Shown piece after piece: positions 24,010 to 35,304 of a DNA stretch of 64,000 nucleotides. A program made the position numbers and the translations under genes. The notes beneath the pieces were generated by a model. That model was not told the origin of the DNA. It saw only the letters and a program-made list of their open reading frames with translations, and did not search any database. The stretch's first letter is position 1. Each line of letters starts with the position of its first letter. This DNA comes from Paragyromitra xinjiangensis (taxonomy: Eukaryota > Ascomycota > Pezizomycetes > Pezizales > Discinaceae), in contig JBCAMK010000005.1 in the NCBI GenBank assembly GCA_038503065.1, positions 1,984,001 through 2,048,000 on the forward strand. The letters are read 5' to 3'.

Positions 24010-26135
24010 ATGTTACAAGGGCGCCGAATCTGGGCAAAGAAGCCATCATTCGTTCACTCCTTATTGCGACAGATACCTTCGCTTCTTGTAGCGTATTCTT
24101 CTCGTACAAATCCAATTGAGTATTTTCCCTAAGGCATACATATTGTATTTTTCTCATTTAACACTTTTTCGCAGGTTCTAACTATGTGTGGGGAGCAAAA
24201 ATAGGATCGTCAACCTAACACCCATTCCGCCACCATTGGCAAATCCAACTTCAGTATGTTCCTTTCGACTATCACCAACTAGACCCGAAACCCCACGAGA
24301 CCAACTTGAAACACAAATACCAAAGACAAAACCTCATGGGCGGCGGCAGGAGGGTAATTGGGTGGCTGGTTGGAGCACACATCGTGCTTTCGATCGGCTT
24401 AGCATAGGCCTTTCTGGCGCACGCAACTTCTCAACTACTACCTCTACAAACTGGGAGACAATCCAATCAGCCATGCTAGAGAGAGGCGGTTCGATTGTCG
24501 ATATTGGTGGGGACCCCGCAATGGCGAAGTTCGTACCCAGCACGACGGCGAGGAGGGTTGGTTTTAAGCGTGGCAGAATGCCATCTCCTCCCAGGACAAA
24601 TGATCTTGGGTGGTCTGATCTAGGAGCCCAAAAATTAGTAATGAAGCAATCTCCACAAGAAAAAAAGCTAGAAGCCCAAGTCAGAATTCTGAAGCTCAAA
24701 ATAAAACGCATTCAGAAGAGGAGCAGGGAAGGTCTGAAGCATTGGGAAACATTGGAGAAGGACATCCTTGATGTCCTGGGTTTGGGGGAAATCACCCATG
24801 AGGATTCCAGTCTCTCTTCTGGAGGTAAGGTGCGGGGACGAGCCTCTCCTCATGATAGTACGTCAGTCACGACGCATACTCAGAAGTTTTCGCGAAAGAC
24901 TACAGTCACTCTCGATGCCGAAACCACCAAGCTAGTACCTCAAGTATTCAATTTACAAGAGATGCCAGCGGCAGTCGATGTGTTTTACGAAGACCTCAAA
25001 TTGACTCCAGAACCGGACTCGCCCTATGCTCCTCTCCAATACCAAATGGATCCTAAATTACTTTTAAGCAGACAAACGCTCAGGGACGGGAGCATCAATA
25101 AATACTGGAGTCATCAACTGTATCGCAGGCAAGGCAAACCTGTTGCTGTACATTATTGCGAGACTTTCGAGGAGGCTGAGAAGGTCGCAAGAATCTTCCT
25201 GGGAGATAAGGTGGTTGGATTTGATATGGAGTGGTTGTCATTCCAGCCTACACCAGCGCTCAAGTCACCAAGGTACATGTATTTCGACATTATTTCTGCC
25301 GGAGGAGATCGTAACTTTTGTTGATCACCTCCTCTTCTTTAGGACTCACGCATCGTTAATACAAATCGCAAACGAGAGCGATATCGCCCTCTTCCATGTT
25401 TCATTATTTGAACGTATGTTCCCTCCAGAATTTGCGATATATATACAACCAATTAACAATGGATTGATCCGGAAAAAGGCTCCGACAAGAAATTAATACC
25501 ACCTAGTCTCCAAAAAATCATCAAATCTAAGAATATCTTAAAAGTTGGTGTCAGCATCGCAGGCAGGTCACCCAACTCCTCCTAAACTCTTTAGCTCTAA
25601 CAAGACTTGATACACAGGTGATGCTAAACGAATCTATACATACCACAATATCCTGCCACAAGGGCTCTTCGAGCTTAGCGACTTTGAAAATCTATTGCTT
25701 ACAGCAGAGGTAGGGGAAGGTCGTATTCCACGGAGACTCATAGCACTATCCAAACTGGTAGAGCAATACTTAGAACTCCCTATGAGGAAGGGATGGGTGA
25801 GGTTAAGCGATTGGTCAAAACCATTATCACATCCACAAATACGATGTAAATACCACTTGTGGGTTGTTGTCCATTACATTAAGCTAAAAGATCTCTTAGA
25901 TGCGGCGAGCGATGCTTATGCTGGACTACGGCTCTTTGATGCGCTTCAGAGGAAGCGGAAGGAACTCCGACCTTCGCCACCTCTACCAGCATGTCGCGTG
26001 TTGGTAGAGACACTCGAAGAATCTCAAAGTACCGTAACAAAAACCCAAAGGGTATCAAGGAAACTTATCACTGAGCCGGAAGAAACAATCGATACAACCC
26101 TTGAGGTAGTCGCTGAAACTCTCGAAACCCCCTAA
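24010..26135 (+). CDS. DEDDy-type 3'-5' exonuclease (WRN-exo/RNase D-like)
   Basis: Probable 3'-5' exonuclease of the DnaQ-like DEDDy fold, acting on RNA or DNA ends. The catalytic exons are 24205-25272, 25343-25413, 25479-25562, 25618-25845 and 25900-26135. Exo I is KVVGFDMEWLSF (D-x-E). Exo II, rebuilt across a junction, is NILKVGVSIAGDAKRI. Exo III, also across an intron, is YAASDAYAGLRLF (Y and D). All four acidic residues and the tyrosine are therefore present. The intron starting at 25563 appears to use a GC donor (CAG|GCAGGT). The 54-nt intron 25846-25899 is stop-free and 3n long. The start is uncertain. A frame at ATG 24010 reads like a mitochondrial presequence (MLQGRRIWAKKPSFVHSLLR) and can be spliced (donor GTATTC, acceptor AAATAG at 24204). 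The first in-frame ATG of the main exon is 24473. GARNFSTTT just before it also suggests mitochondrial targeting. Confidence 0.8.
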
Positions 26136-27822
26136 AACAGCTTAAAATAATGAGCCATCCCCCTTAAACGCAAATAGGATAATTGGGGAAGGTTTTTTGT
26201 TTGACGAAGAAAGCATTCGCTCATGGATTCGGAGATGAAAAAACGGAGCACGGGCGTCTATGTACTTAAAGAAAGGTATGATGAGAGTCAAGCTAAGACA
26301 GCTACTTACGTTTTGTGGCATAATGAAAAGCAACATTTCATAGTTGAAGACCGGGGGGGGGGTCGCGAACTTGCGTGTATATATCTAGAATGCTACCAAC
26401 ACATAGAAACACGAATAGTTCTCTAATAAGCTGCTGTGGCGGCCGTGGAAATTATCACTCCTCGCTTATATGTTGTAAGGTCATTTGTGGCTCATAATAA
26501 GATTCTGTGAAATTTTTTTGCTTGTGTTTCGCTTCGGCAGAGGCATTCATGCAGATGTTGTTTTGCTTGTGGCATTCCAGGTACGTGTCAAGGTTCATGG
26601 CACTTGTCGTACATTCTACGAGTGGTATAGCTTGGGCAGCTGTTGTACGACAAGGGAACGAGATGGCCTCAAATTTTGTTAGTGAAGATGATAATTTCCT
26701 TGAATGGCTTCCCTTTCCTTTTTTTTCTGCCGGAAATTCCAGGAAGCTTGTGTCCATTGGCCTGAGCCGTGAAAGGCTCTCGGGTCGCGCCGTTAGGTTC
26801 ACGAAGTGTGGGCATAGGGCAAGTCAGTAGTGAACGACGTGGTCATTGCAGGGTAGAAAGTGCATGTGTGCATGCATCAAGAATCACGGAACGACATGTG
26901 CATTCAATTCAGGAAGGCAATTGAAGTTGAAAACTGGAACTTGTAGAAAAAGAACACATACCGAAAATAGCATGTAAATAGGCGCAATATAGTACATGTA
27001 GGTCACGTATATACAAACACAAACGTTCCTATTTTTGCTGTTTCAGCAAACCCAATCCCCTATCAAATGGGCACGGTTGTGTAATTTGCAAGGTGAATCT
27101 CTTGTCGCCGGAGGTCTGGAGCTGAGAGTCATTAGCTAAAGGTTCAATCGGGTGAAGTACACTTCTGTGAACAGTTGATATTGCGGCCAGAGCAACTCCA
27201 AAACAACCAGCACATATGCCCGACTACTAAGTACACATCTCTTTATGGGTATACGACCCAAATTGGAAAAAGGAGTGGAGTACAAGTAAGCGTTATATCT
27301 GAGACTGGACATTCCCGACGCCCAGACTCCTGATCCCCAATTCCCGGACGTGCAAATTACCACACGTTGAGGTGTTCAATTTCGATTCTCCCGAGTGTCC
27401 TCATCTGGAATAGGGTGGAGGTTTTATGAACGGCAGATCTGGCGGGATAGAGCACGGGGCAGCGAGTATCTACTTTTCTTCATCCCCACGGAATCGTGAT
27501 GGGAGCTGTCGGTTGCTATCTTGGCAGGCACCGGGACCCTTGAGGCTGCTCGGCAACGCCCAAGACGAAAAGGGCTCCGAGGGCGACGCGGTCCAATGCA
27601 ATGGTCCAGTGCAGCAACACCTGGCAACAAGCCTCGACAAAGTTCAACCCCTTTTGCCCAGACTTCTCTCAGATAACCCCCTTTCCTCATCTTGGTTATC
27701 CCGCCTAGTGCCGGTGACTTCTTTTTATACTTCACCAGCTCCCCCGTTCTTTCTTCCTTCCTTCCTCATCCACCTCATCCTGCTCATCTCTCTGTAGCAG
27801 GACACAGCGATTATTCGTAACG
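26136..27822. other. Intergenic, promoter region of the C9-methyltransferase gene
   Basis: A 1.7-kb stretch with no supported gene. It has TACATGTA at 26993-27000. The region from about 27730 to 27800 is pyrimidine-rich, as is common just upstream of highly expressed fungal genes. Overlapping open frames on both strands at 26455-26830 are mutual shadows. Confidence 0.55.
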
Positions 27823-29569
27823 ATGGGCAGTTCTCACTCTGAGGACTCATTCGAGTTCGTCGATACTCCACCAGCACCTACCCCTCCTCCTCCGTCTGCT
27901 GAGTGTGGTGTTAAGACGACATCTGTGAGGATCTCCATCCATCACTTTCTCGACTCTAAATGTCATTTTCATCATTGAACTTCTCTTGCTAACAATTGAT
28001 AGTATCCTGCAATTGCAAATGCACCTCTACCAGCAGATGGGCCTGGAAGTGATTCCTTCTCCAATAAAATACTTTTTGGGGCACTCTTCATTGTTCCCTT
28101 CTACCTCCGGTATAAGGTTGGTGGTGGATGGAAGACCTTCATCTTTTTTGCTCTCTTCACATCCCTCCCCATCCTAGTTGGCTACTGGACTATTGCATCC
28201 CGCTTCTCCCCGAGAAAGACCGAGAAGGTCAAGCTCCCTGGAAAGTCTATCGAAAACTATCTCGAATTTCACAAGAAGGAGGATGCGTTGCAGTACAAGG
28301 GCAAGGCCAAGATTGCTATGGAGACTTTCCATGAGATGTACTTTGAGGGTGATGTTTCATTCAAGGGCGACTGCTTGGAGGTTATGGAATACCGTCATGA
28401 TTGGGCTAGCTTCGAGTTCACTTTCTCTCTCTTCAAGTACTTCTTGACTGGCATGATCCCGGAGATGCTTGTCCACAGCCGTTCTCAAGGTATGCACTAT
28501 TCACCAGTAACGATATGATTTATCCACGTTAACGAATATTTGCAGATGAGGAACAGGTTCGTGATCATTATGACCGCGGTGACGATTTCTATGGTTGGTT
28601 TTTGGGCCCACGCATGATCTATACCTCTGGCATAATCTCCGATCCTAGCAAGGAAGAGACTCTCGAACAACTCCAGGATAACAAGCTCAAGATCGTCTGT
28701 GAAAAGATCAACCTCCAGAAGGGCGAGCGCATGCTTGATCTGGGCTGTGGCTGGGGAACTCTTGCTCGCTTCGCTTCCAAGAACTATGGAGCTCACGTCA
28801 CCGGTATCACCCTTGGACGCAATCAAACCGCTTGGGGTAACTCTGGTCTTCGTCGTGATGGTATCGAGGAAGCTCAATCTCGCATCGTCTGCACTGATTA
28901 TCGTGATTCGCCTGTCCCCGCCGGAAAATACAACAAGATCACCTGTTTGGAGATGGCTGAACATGTTGGTGTGAGGCATTTTGGAACTTTCTTGACCCAG
29001 GTTTATAACATGCTTGACGATGATGGTACCTTTTTCCTGCAAATTGCTGGACTGAGGAAGAGCTGGCAATATGAGGATCTTATCTGGTTAGTGCCGAAAA
29101 AACATTTTGACTCGTAGAACTTCGCTAATTTCCCCTTCTTGTTCAGGGGTCTGTTCATGAATAAATATGTTTTCCCTGGTGCCGATGCTTCTACTCCTCT
29201 TGGCTGGTTCGTCGATAAGCTTGAGGGTGCCGGTTTTGAGGTCAAGAGCATCGATACCATTGGTGTTCACTACAGTGCCACACTCTGGAGATGGTATAGG
29301 AACTGGATGGCAAACCGCGAGAAGGTTGAGGCTAAATATGGTGCTAGATGGTTCAGGGTAAGTTTCTTTCGATTAAGAAATGTACTTTTCTTGTGCTAAT
29401 GTTATAGATCTGGGAATACTTTTTGGCCTACTCGACCATTGTTTCTCGCCAGGGCTCTGCTACCTGCTATCAGATCGTCCTTCACAAGAACATCAACTCT
29501 TACCACCGTGTCGAGGGTATCCCTACCCAATATGGCCTGTCTGGTGCCCTCAATGCCCAGAGAGAGTAG
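27823..29569 (+). CDS. MTS1: Sphingolipid C9-methyltransferase
   Basis: S-adenosylmethionine-dependent enzyme that methylates C9 of the sphingoid base of fungal ceramides, giving the 9-methyl-sphingadienine of glucosylceramides; it belongs to the cyclopropane-fatty-acyl-phospholipid synthase superfamily. The exons 27823-27924, 28003-28489, 28546-29086, 29147-29357 and 29408-29569 give 500 aa, the expected size. After a Pro-rich N-terminus come two membrane segments at about residues 55-95 (FGALFIVPFYL; FIFFALFTSLPILVGYW). The methyltransferase domain has the SAM motif MLDLGCGWGTLARFASKNYG, the family block VRDHYDRGDDFYGWFLGPRM, and TCLEMAEHVGVRHFGTF. The C-terminal part carries GVHYSATLWRWYRNW. 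Codon choice is more C-ending than in most neighbours, suggesting strong expression. It acts at the ER or Golgi membrane. Confidence 0.94.
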
Positions 29570-31001
29570 ATGCTCCTATACGAATTTCTTTTACAAAAGA
29601 ATGATTTTTTTGGTGTTCAGTTATAGTTGAAATCTAAATGTGCATTCCTGTCGGTGGTGTAGCGCATTTGTTTGTGTCGAGCTATTACGAAAAATTATAG
29701 ACGGTTTGAACTTTGGAATTTGTTTTATTAGAGACGACTAGGGTTTTTACCGGTTCGATATTAATAGCAAGTGGGTTTCTTTATGTTCGTGGGGTGAGAG
29801 TGGGGGCGTTGCTGTCGAGAGAAGTAGTTGTATAAGTGGATACATGTACCTACGTTATTACAATGGCGATTCTCTTTATCTCGCTTTTATGTTCGTCCGC
29901 CGCCTTGACTCTAACGCTCACTCCGATAGTGGTGATTGTCTCTGGGATATTTTAGTAATACGTTAGCTCAAATTCCCAGTAATTGATCTTTGGTGCAAAC
30001 TCATGTAAAGGCGAAAATCGGGACTATTACTGATCCGTCATCTGCTTGTCACCAAACTTCCCCTTAATCGTTTTGCCAATGGCTAGACAAGCTGGCAGGT
30101 TAATTCGTGAGATAGAGAGCCAGGTACACCATTTGGTTGGTGAGGTATGCCTGACGGTTAGTTTGAAGGTCGAAGCCTACTGCTTCGGCCTGGTGAGGAC
30201 ATGCCTTCGAGGCAGGAACGGCCCTTTTATGCTGTGAGAAGGCCTTAAAGACGGAAGCTGACGGAGCCGAACGGATGTAATTCTTGCCGTAAGAATGGAT
30301 TGTGGCGGGGTCTAGGCCGTTGGAAATGTTTCAGAGTATGAGTAACTTCACTACACCACTTTCAGGAATCATAGTACGCAAATTCTGGTATGCTTGTGCC
30401 GCCTTCGCACAGTACCTTTTGTAAAGGGGGAGAAACAGTTATTAGAATCCCTAATGGCAACTAATAGGGCCTTGGGGATTTCGGCAGAGATAGGGGTATG
30501 TAGGCTGATGGTTCGAGGCGAGCTTAGCTCTAATAGTTATAGGTACAGAGGTTTTAAGTGAGGGATCTTAGCTTGATAAGAGGTGAGAAGCTTGTAATAA
30601 AAAATGACTTGTAGGATCCGTGAAGTGTTCTCCTACGCCATCCGCTAGCCATTTCTTGGGGTAGTCACGAGGGGTATATATATATTTGCGCAGTTTGAAA
30701 GCAGGATCAGCAAGATGTTTTGGCTATTTACAAACTCTACTACTCCAGGTTTTAAAAAGTTCTTCTGTTTTGCTACCAAAGTAAAAATGATTTGTGTATC
30801 TATCTCAAGTTACCTTAAGGGATACCTTGATATTAGCGTATGAGGTTATCCCCAATGACTGGAAGGGGCATCAGGGTCGAGGCGTTTCGCCTCTCGGTTC
30901 TTAATCAGCCACCTAGGGTAGCTATCCCCCAGGTCTTTGTCTGAGGCCTTCTATATCCCATAAAAAGAAACCTGGATTTGCATTCCATAAATGAAAATCG
31001 C
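29570..31001. other. Intergenic with hairpins
   Basis: A 1.4-kb gene-free stretch. It contains TACATGTA at 29841-29848, a 10-bp-stem hairpin at 30167-30191, a second short hairpin at 30202-30214 and a GAGGCG-TTT-CGCCTC hairpin near 30879-30893. No protein frame is convincing; the 63-codon frame at 30046-30237 overlaps the hairpins. Confidence 0.55.
30167..30191. repeat. Imperfect inverted repeat (hairpin)
   Basis: AGGTCGAAGC and GCTTCGGCCT can pair over 10 bp (one G-T wobble) around a 5-nt loop. No known element was recognised. Confidence 0.6.
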
Positions 31002-31853
31002 CTAAGCCCTAACATGATTTCCAGGTGACAGCATCATCCATACTCTACCATCCTCATGAGCCCTCCAACCTAAATCCTCCATCGAAACGTGCTCAATTCT
31101 AGCTTCTCGATAGGAGTACGAACTTCCAATACTTATCGTTTCGAGGATCTTCCCATAAGTGTAGTTAGGGAGAATATGGGTCAGATGAAGCTCATCTTTC
31201 TTGTATGTTCTATCCCCACAAACGGCGTCGAAAAAATCCACAAGTCGTGCGTTCCAGCAAACCACATATGTTGTGTAGCCAACTATTGAACGATAGCCAT
31301 TCGATCCTTTATGATCCTCTTTCCCGCAGTAGTCGGAGTCCAGGGAGATATTGACGAGTTGGTGGTGATGATTCCTAGGTTGGTGGCATAACATCCAATC
31401 TGATATAATTCCACCACAATCTAGAAATAGACTCGTGAGATTATTGTGCATCTGCACCGTGACTGGAATCAAGACTTCACGGAATAACTTATGTCGAATA
31501 GAGATAATGCCAATCCCTCGCCCATTCTCCTGAAATCCTTCCCTACCACAAATAGGCTCGTAGAGCCACTGACCAATGCCGTCAGCTATAACGAATATGT
31601 ATTTGCAATTTAAGTCAGCAAACTCTACAATAAAATCTGTTAAAAAAGTAGTCTTTGAGCCTTTCATGTAGAACAACGTGTTTTGATCGAAGTTTGAGGG
31701 CCTTCTTTGTATTTTATTCTCTGCCTGTAGCTGTCCATCATCCCAAAGTCTCTGGATCTTGAAGTTTGCTTCCATCCCCCTTTCGTTAATCCCAACCATG
31801 AAGATATCGTACTTTGAAGGGTGTCTTTCGGAGTGGCGGACTCGAAAATGCAT
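31002..31853 (-). CDS. Orphan protein of 283 aa
   Basis: A single uninterrupted frame of 283 codons. I do not recognise a domain. The N-terminal half mixes beta-like stretches (YDIFMVGINERG; CKYIFVIADGIGQWLYEPIC) with charged segments. The middle has a His run (NHHHQ) and a cysteine-containing segment (SLFLDCGGIISDWMLCHQ). The C-terminal third reads YTTYVVCWNARLVDFFDAVC and VSMEDLGWRAHEDGRVWMML. No signal peptide or membrane helix is evident. It lies divergently from the F-box/ankyrin gene, with 452 bp between start codons. This and the lack of introns suggest an accessory, lineage-specific locus. The absence of stops over 850 bp and the balanced composition favour a real gene. Confidence 0.6.
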   Translation of the reverse strand: MHFRVRHSERHPSKYDIFMVGINERGMEANFKIQRLWDDGQLQAENKIQRRPSNFDQNTLFYMKGSKTTFLTDFIVEFADLNCKYIFVIADGIGQWLYEPICGREGFQENGRGIGIISIRHKLFREVLIPVTVQMHNNLTSLFLDCGGIISDWMLCHQPRNHHHQLVNISLDSDYCGKEDHKGSNGYRSIVGYTTYVVCWNARLVDFFDAVCGDRTYKKDELHLTHILPNYTYGKILETISIGSSYSYREARIEHVSMEDLGWRAHEDGRVWMMLSPGNHVRA

Positions 31854-32305
31854 TTCTCATATATCCAACCAACCAACTCATAGATTCCCAGTCCAGCCGG
31901 CAGTCGGTGATTTTTAGTGAGCTGCAGTGGTTATCGGTTTAACGGTTGGCAAGAATACGGGTTATGGAGCTTCAATAGGTCTTGATACTAGAGGTGGTAT
32001 GAGTTGATGGCCAGTAGAAAGACGGAGGTGAGATGTCGTAATAACAGAAGGAGATATGCACTTACTCTAAGTTTTTAGCTTCGACCAACAGCCTAGAATA
32101 TCTATGGTCACAAGACATTTCGTAACCAGCCTTGGCCCCCTTTTTTCCTAGCCCGAATCAATCTGATTTTCAATCGGGTTTTATAACCAGATACCAAGAC
32201 TTATCATCTACAAGACTTCGCAAATTACCTTTACGGCCCTTCGACTATTGAGTATACTAGCCCTCTACGAAATAAAACCAGTTTACTATCACATTTAGAT
32301 AAAAA
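31854..32305. promoter_or_regulatory. Divergent spacer between orphan and F-box/ankyrin genes
   Basis: A 452-bp spacer between divergent starts, presumably holding both promoters. The 70-codon frame ending at 31876 largely overlaps the orphan gene in another frame. Nothing else was recognised. Confidence 0.45.
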
Positions 32306-33259
32306 ATGATGTTTCAAAACTTCTCCAGCCTTCCCAACGAGATTCTTCTTACAATCGCCGAAAATCTTGGGGAGAGGGATCTAAAACATCTGCTTGAGGC
32401 CAGCGGCTCTCTTTACCTTCTTCTTACTCCTTTGATGCATAAGGCAGCTTTGCAAGACAAAAGTGGAGGGCCTGCTCTTCATTGGGGTTCGCTACTTGGA
32501 CATGAGTCACTTGTCAGAGTGGTACTAGATGCTGGAATCAACATTAACTCTCTGTGTTCGGCTGGGTTGACTGCGCTCCATTATGCAGTGCTTCAAGGAC
32601 ATATAAACATCGTCGAAGTACTGTTAAGTAAAGGTGCCGACGTTCATCTGGAAGCTCCAACTGGAGAAACAGTACTCCATTTAGCTGTGGGGGCAGGATC
32701 GCAATGCTTCGTCGACTCGGCACAAAATTTTTCAAACAAGACAAAGCATCGATATTATAGGCAAAACGAAAAATGCTACGAGAAAGTTGTCCGGATTCTG
32801 CTAGATCATCATGCTGATGTTGACCACCGATGTAGCAAACGTTCAGCACTCCATGTGGCGGTGCTTATGCAATCAAAGAGGATGGTACAGTTGCTTCTGA
32901 TGGGCGGTGCAGATGCAAATGTCGTCGATTTCAAGGGAATGACGCCACTTATCTTGGCGGCATTATCAAGCTACCATGGGACGGTCGAGATTGTTAAGAT
33001 TCTGCTAGAAAATGGTTCGAATATCACAGCCTCGAGCAGGCTTGGTAATACAGCACTCCATTTTGCAGTAGGGGTAGGAACAAAGAAGGTAGTGCAGCTG
33101 TTGTTGGAAAATGGAGCAGATCTCTCTGCTAGAAATATTTTTGGAGAAACTGCAGTTGATTATGCAATGAGCCGGCCAGGAGGGGCCACCGGAGTGAGCT
33201 CGGAGACCTTCAAACTACATATTGATCGAAAGTTGGGGAGATGGACTCCGAGTAAATGA
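32306..33259 (+). CDS. F-box and ankyrin-repeat protein
   Basis: Single-exon gene of 317 aa. Residues about 4-45 form an F-box (FSSLPNEILLTIAENLGERD), which would link to SKP1 in an SCF ubiquitin ligase. Six to seven ankyrin repeats follow from about residue 50, with hallmark TALHYA, TVLHLAV, SALHVAV, TPLILAA and TALHFAV starts and VxxLLxxGAD ends. The third repeat carries an insert of about 20 residues (NFSNKTKHRYYRQNEKCYEK). The architecture (substrate-binding ankyrin domain behind an F-box) predicts a substrate adaptor, but the target is unknown. Such genes form large, fast-changing families in filamentous fungi. Two ATGs (32306 and 32309) are in tandem and the first is used here. Confidence 0.88.
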   Translation: MMFQNFSSLPNEILLTIAENLGERDLKHLLEASGSLYLLLTPLMHKAALQDKSGGPALHWGSLLGHESLVRVVLDAGININSLCSAGLTALHYAVLQGHINIVEVLLSKGADVHLEAPTGETVLHLAVGAGSQCFVDSAQNFSNKTKHRYYRQNEKCYEKVVRILLDHHADVDHRCSKRSALHVAVLMQSKRMVQLLLMGGADANVVDFKGMTPLILAALSSYHGTVEIVKILLENGSNITASSRLGNTALHFAVGVGTKKVVQLLLENGADLSARNIFGETAVDYAMSRPGGATGVSSETFKLHIDRKLGRWTPSK

Positions 33260-33976
33260 CTGGTCTTCTCAAAAAGCCAAGCAAATTGCAGAATATGAGA
33301 CAATGGTTATCCCATTGATAAGTTGGAGTGTAAGAGTATAGGAGGATAAGATTTATGTATGAGAACCCCGAGTGACTTTTTGTGCACCTAATGAAAGAAA
33401 TTATTGCTTTGAAGATTGAGCTAGAGTGTCTTTCGGCTATGAAAAGATCAAGATAACTAGTACATGGAATTTTCTTGGAATAAATTCGGGATGCAGACTT
33501 GTATAATCTGGCTTAAAGCTTTATCCATACTTTTTTGCTAAGGTATAAAACAAATCACCCGAGCCATGATCACACATCTTTCATTCTAGGTTCATGCTCC
33601 AGGATGCACCGGCAGGGGAGTGGGACAGGTATGCCATAAAAATCATCAAAAACGGTCCAGTAAATTGTCAAGGACTATATAATAATCTTGGGGTCCTCTA
33701 TAGTGAATTTTAGAGCATATGGCAGCAGCTTCAGAATATGCCCCATGTCCGTATTCGACATTGAAAGACCCACCAGATTATGCCCCAGGATGTATCCTAC
33801 GGCGGGCAGTGCAAAATGGGTAGTCAGAATAAGATTCTATGAGCAACACTTCTATCTTTAAAGTGATTTTAACCCAGCACATAGCGGCTCCTCGGCCAAG
33901 AGATCGATAAACCAAATTAACGAAACTCAATACGGCCCAAAAAAGCTTCCTCCGACCTTGCTCTCAACCAACCCAC
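33260..33976. other. Intergenic, convergent 3' regions
   Basis: AT-rich spacer between the 3' ends of the F-box/ankyrin gene and PCC1. I see no gene or structured element in it. Confidence 0.6.
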
Positions 33977-34360
33977 TTAATCCTCAAGATCTTTCTCCAG
34001 TACATCTATATCTAGCTCTTCACAAACCCTTAACACCGTTCCCAAGCTCTCAAAAATGCCGTTTGTAGAAACACGCAACATCCTGGCGGTAGTTGCCTTA
34101 TAGTAGATCACTACTACTGGCGACGGCGACGATGATGGTGAGGGAACTGCGAATTCTCGATGCACATATGGCGAGATCTCTTTATCGACAGCAAGGGCGC
34201 GCTGGATAGTTTCAGCGATATGCCAGGATGGGACGGGGAGTGAGATAGTGCTGCGGGGAAGATTAGCGAGGATATCATATTGGAAGGGTATAGCTTACAG
34301 TGAGTGCGGGAATTCTGGATCTACATTTGTTGACGCGGGGGCGCCATCCGTGTTCTCCAT
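33977..34360 (-). CDS. PCC1: KEOPS/EKC complex subunit PCC1
   Basis: Small dimerising subunit of the KEOPS/EKC complex, which makes the t6A modification of ANN-decoding tRNAs with KAE1 and BUD32. Two exons, 34299-34360 and 33977-34250, give 111 aa; family members are about 85-115 aa. The joined protein begins MENTDGAPASTNVDPEFPHS, then SLPVPSWHIAETIQRALAVD (beta-strand and helix alpha1). It continues with YVHREFAVPSPSSSPSPVVV, where a Ser/Pro insert lengthens a loop, and ends with YYKATTARMLRVSTNGIFES, the conserved ARxLRVSxN signature of the CTAG/PCC1 family. The tail is acidic. The intron has a GTAAGC donor and a CCCGCAG acceptor. Confidence 0.9.
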
Positions 34361-35304
34361 GGCTTTTGTGAGGTAGTAGTGGGGAGGTGAGGTCTAATGG
34401 TAGGGTCTTGGCGGATGTTTTCTTAAGCTTGCAATTCTACAGGCAACTGAACATTTTTAGCGCAATGCTTAATTTTAAATCGGACACTACATGTAACCAC
34501 TACCAAAATTATTCGAATCGCCAAAACCCCAGGGGGTAAATACTCCAACATGAAAGCCTTCCTCAAAGGTTACCCAGAACGGGAATTTTGGCGTTCACAT
34601 GATATGTACTCCTTCCTAGTGCTTGCCAGCTCTTGGGTGTATTCCCTTTGAATCGTCTAAAAGATTAGAGGGCATCAAATAATCCCCCACAGAGATAAAG
34701 TGGTAGAGGAATATAGCTGATATAGCGCTTGCAAGTTGGAACATCAACTCCTCGTAACTCATAGTGATTGGCAAACTTGTTTAATCTTGCTATTAAAAAA
34801 AGGAAAAAAGAAAAGGGAGAAGCTCTTCCTAAGGAGCAAGTTACTGGTGTAACCGGAAATCTTTTGGCAGAAATGAGCCTGCTGCAAAAAACCGGTGTTC
34901 ATAAGGTGGGAAAAAGTGGGATCTCTGGTTAACTGAAACATCTACCACCCGCTGCAGGTACCACCGGCTTCTCCCGTTTACGGCTGCCCGCCCCCGCAGA
35001 AGAGAAAAAAGCGAATGAGGATGCAAAAAAAAAACTCCATTGAATCTCCTAGGTGGCCTACCCATACAAAGATGAAGCTGCGCCGCAGCTCATGCCAATC
35101 GCACCGGACAAAAAAACTGCTATGGAGCAGAGGTAAAAAAACCAGACAAAACACTCCTCGTGACAAACTGAAAGTCCGTACTCCCCACACTAAAGAAAGC
35201 TAAAGTTGAGCTCAAGCCACGTGCTATGCTACCAGTCTTTCTCCAGTCGGTTCCTCTCGCTACAGCCATAAGTGCTGCACATTATTGTATCATGACCTGA
35301 CTGC
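34361..35304. other. Intergenic, PCC1 promoter side
   Basis: No gene supported. TACATGTA is present at 34488-34495, about 130 bp upstream of the PCC1 start codon. The A-rich sequence at 34790-34820 and 35010-35160 produces several low-complexity open frames that I discount. Confidence 0.55.

Noticed and set aside
28497..29069. 190-codon minus-strand frame
   Set aside because: It is antisense to the methyltransferase exon, caused by its codon bias.
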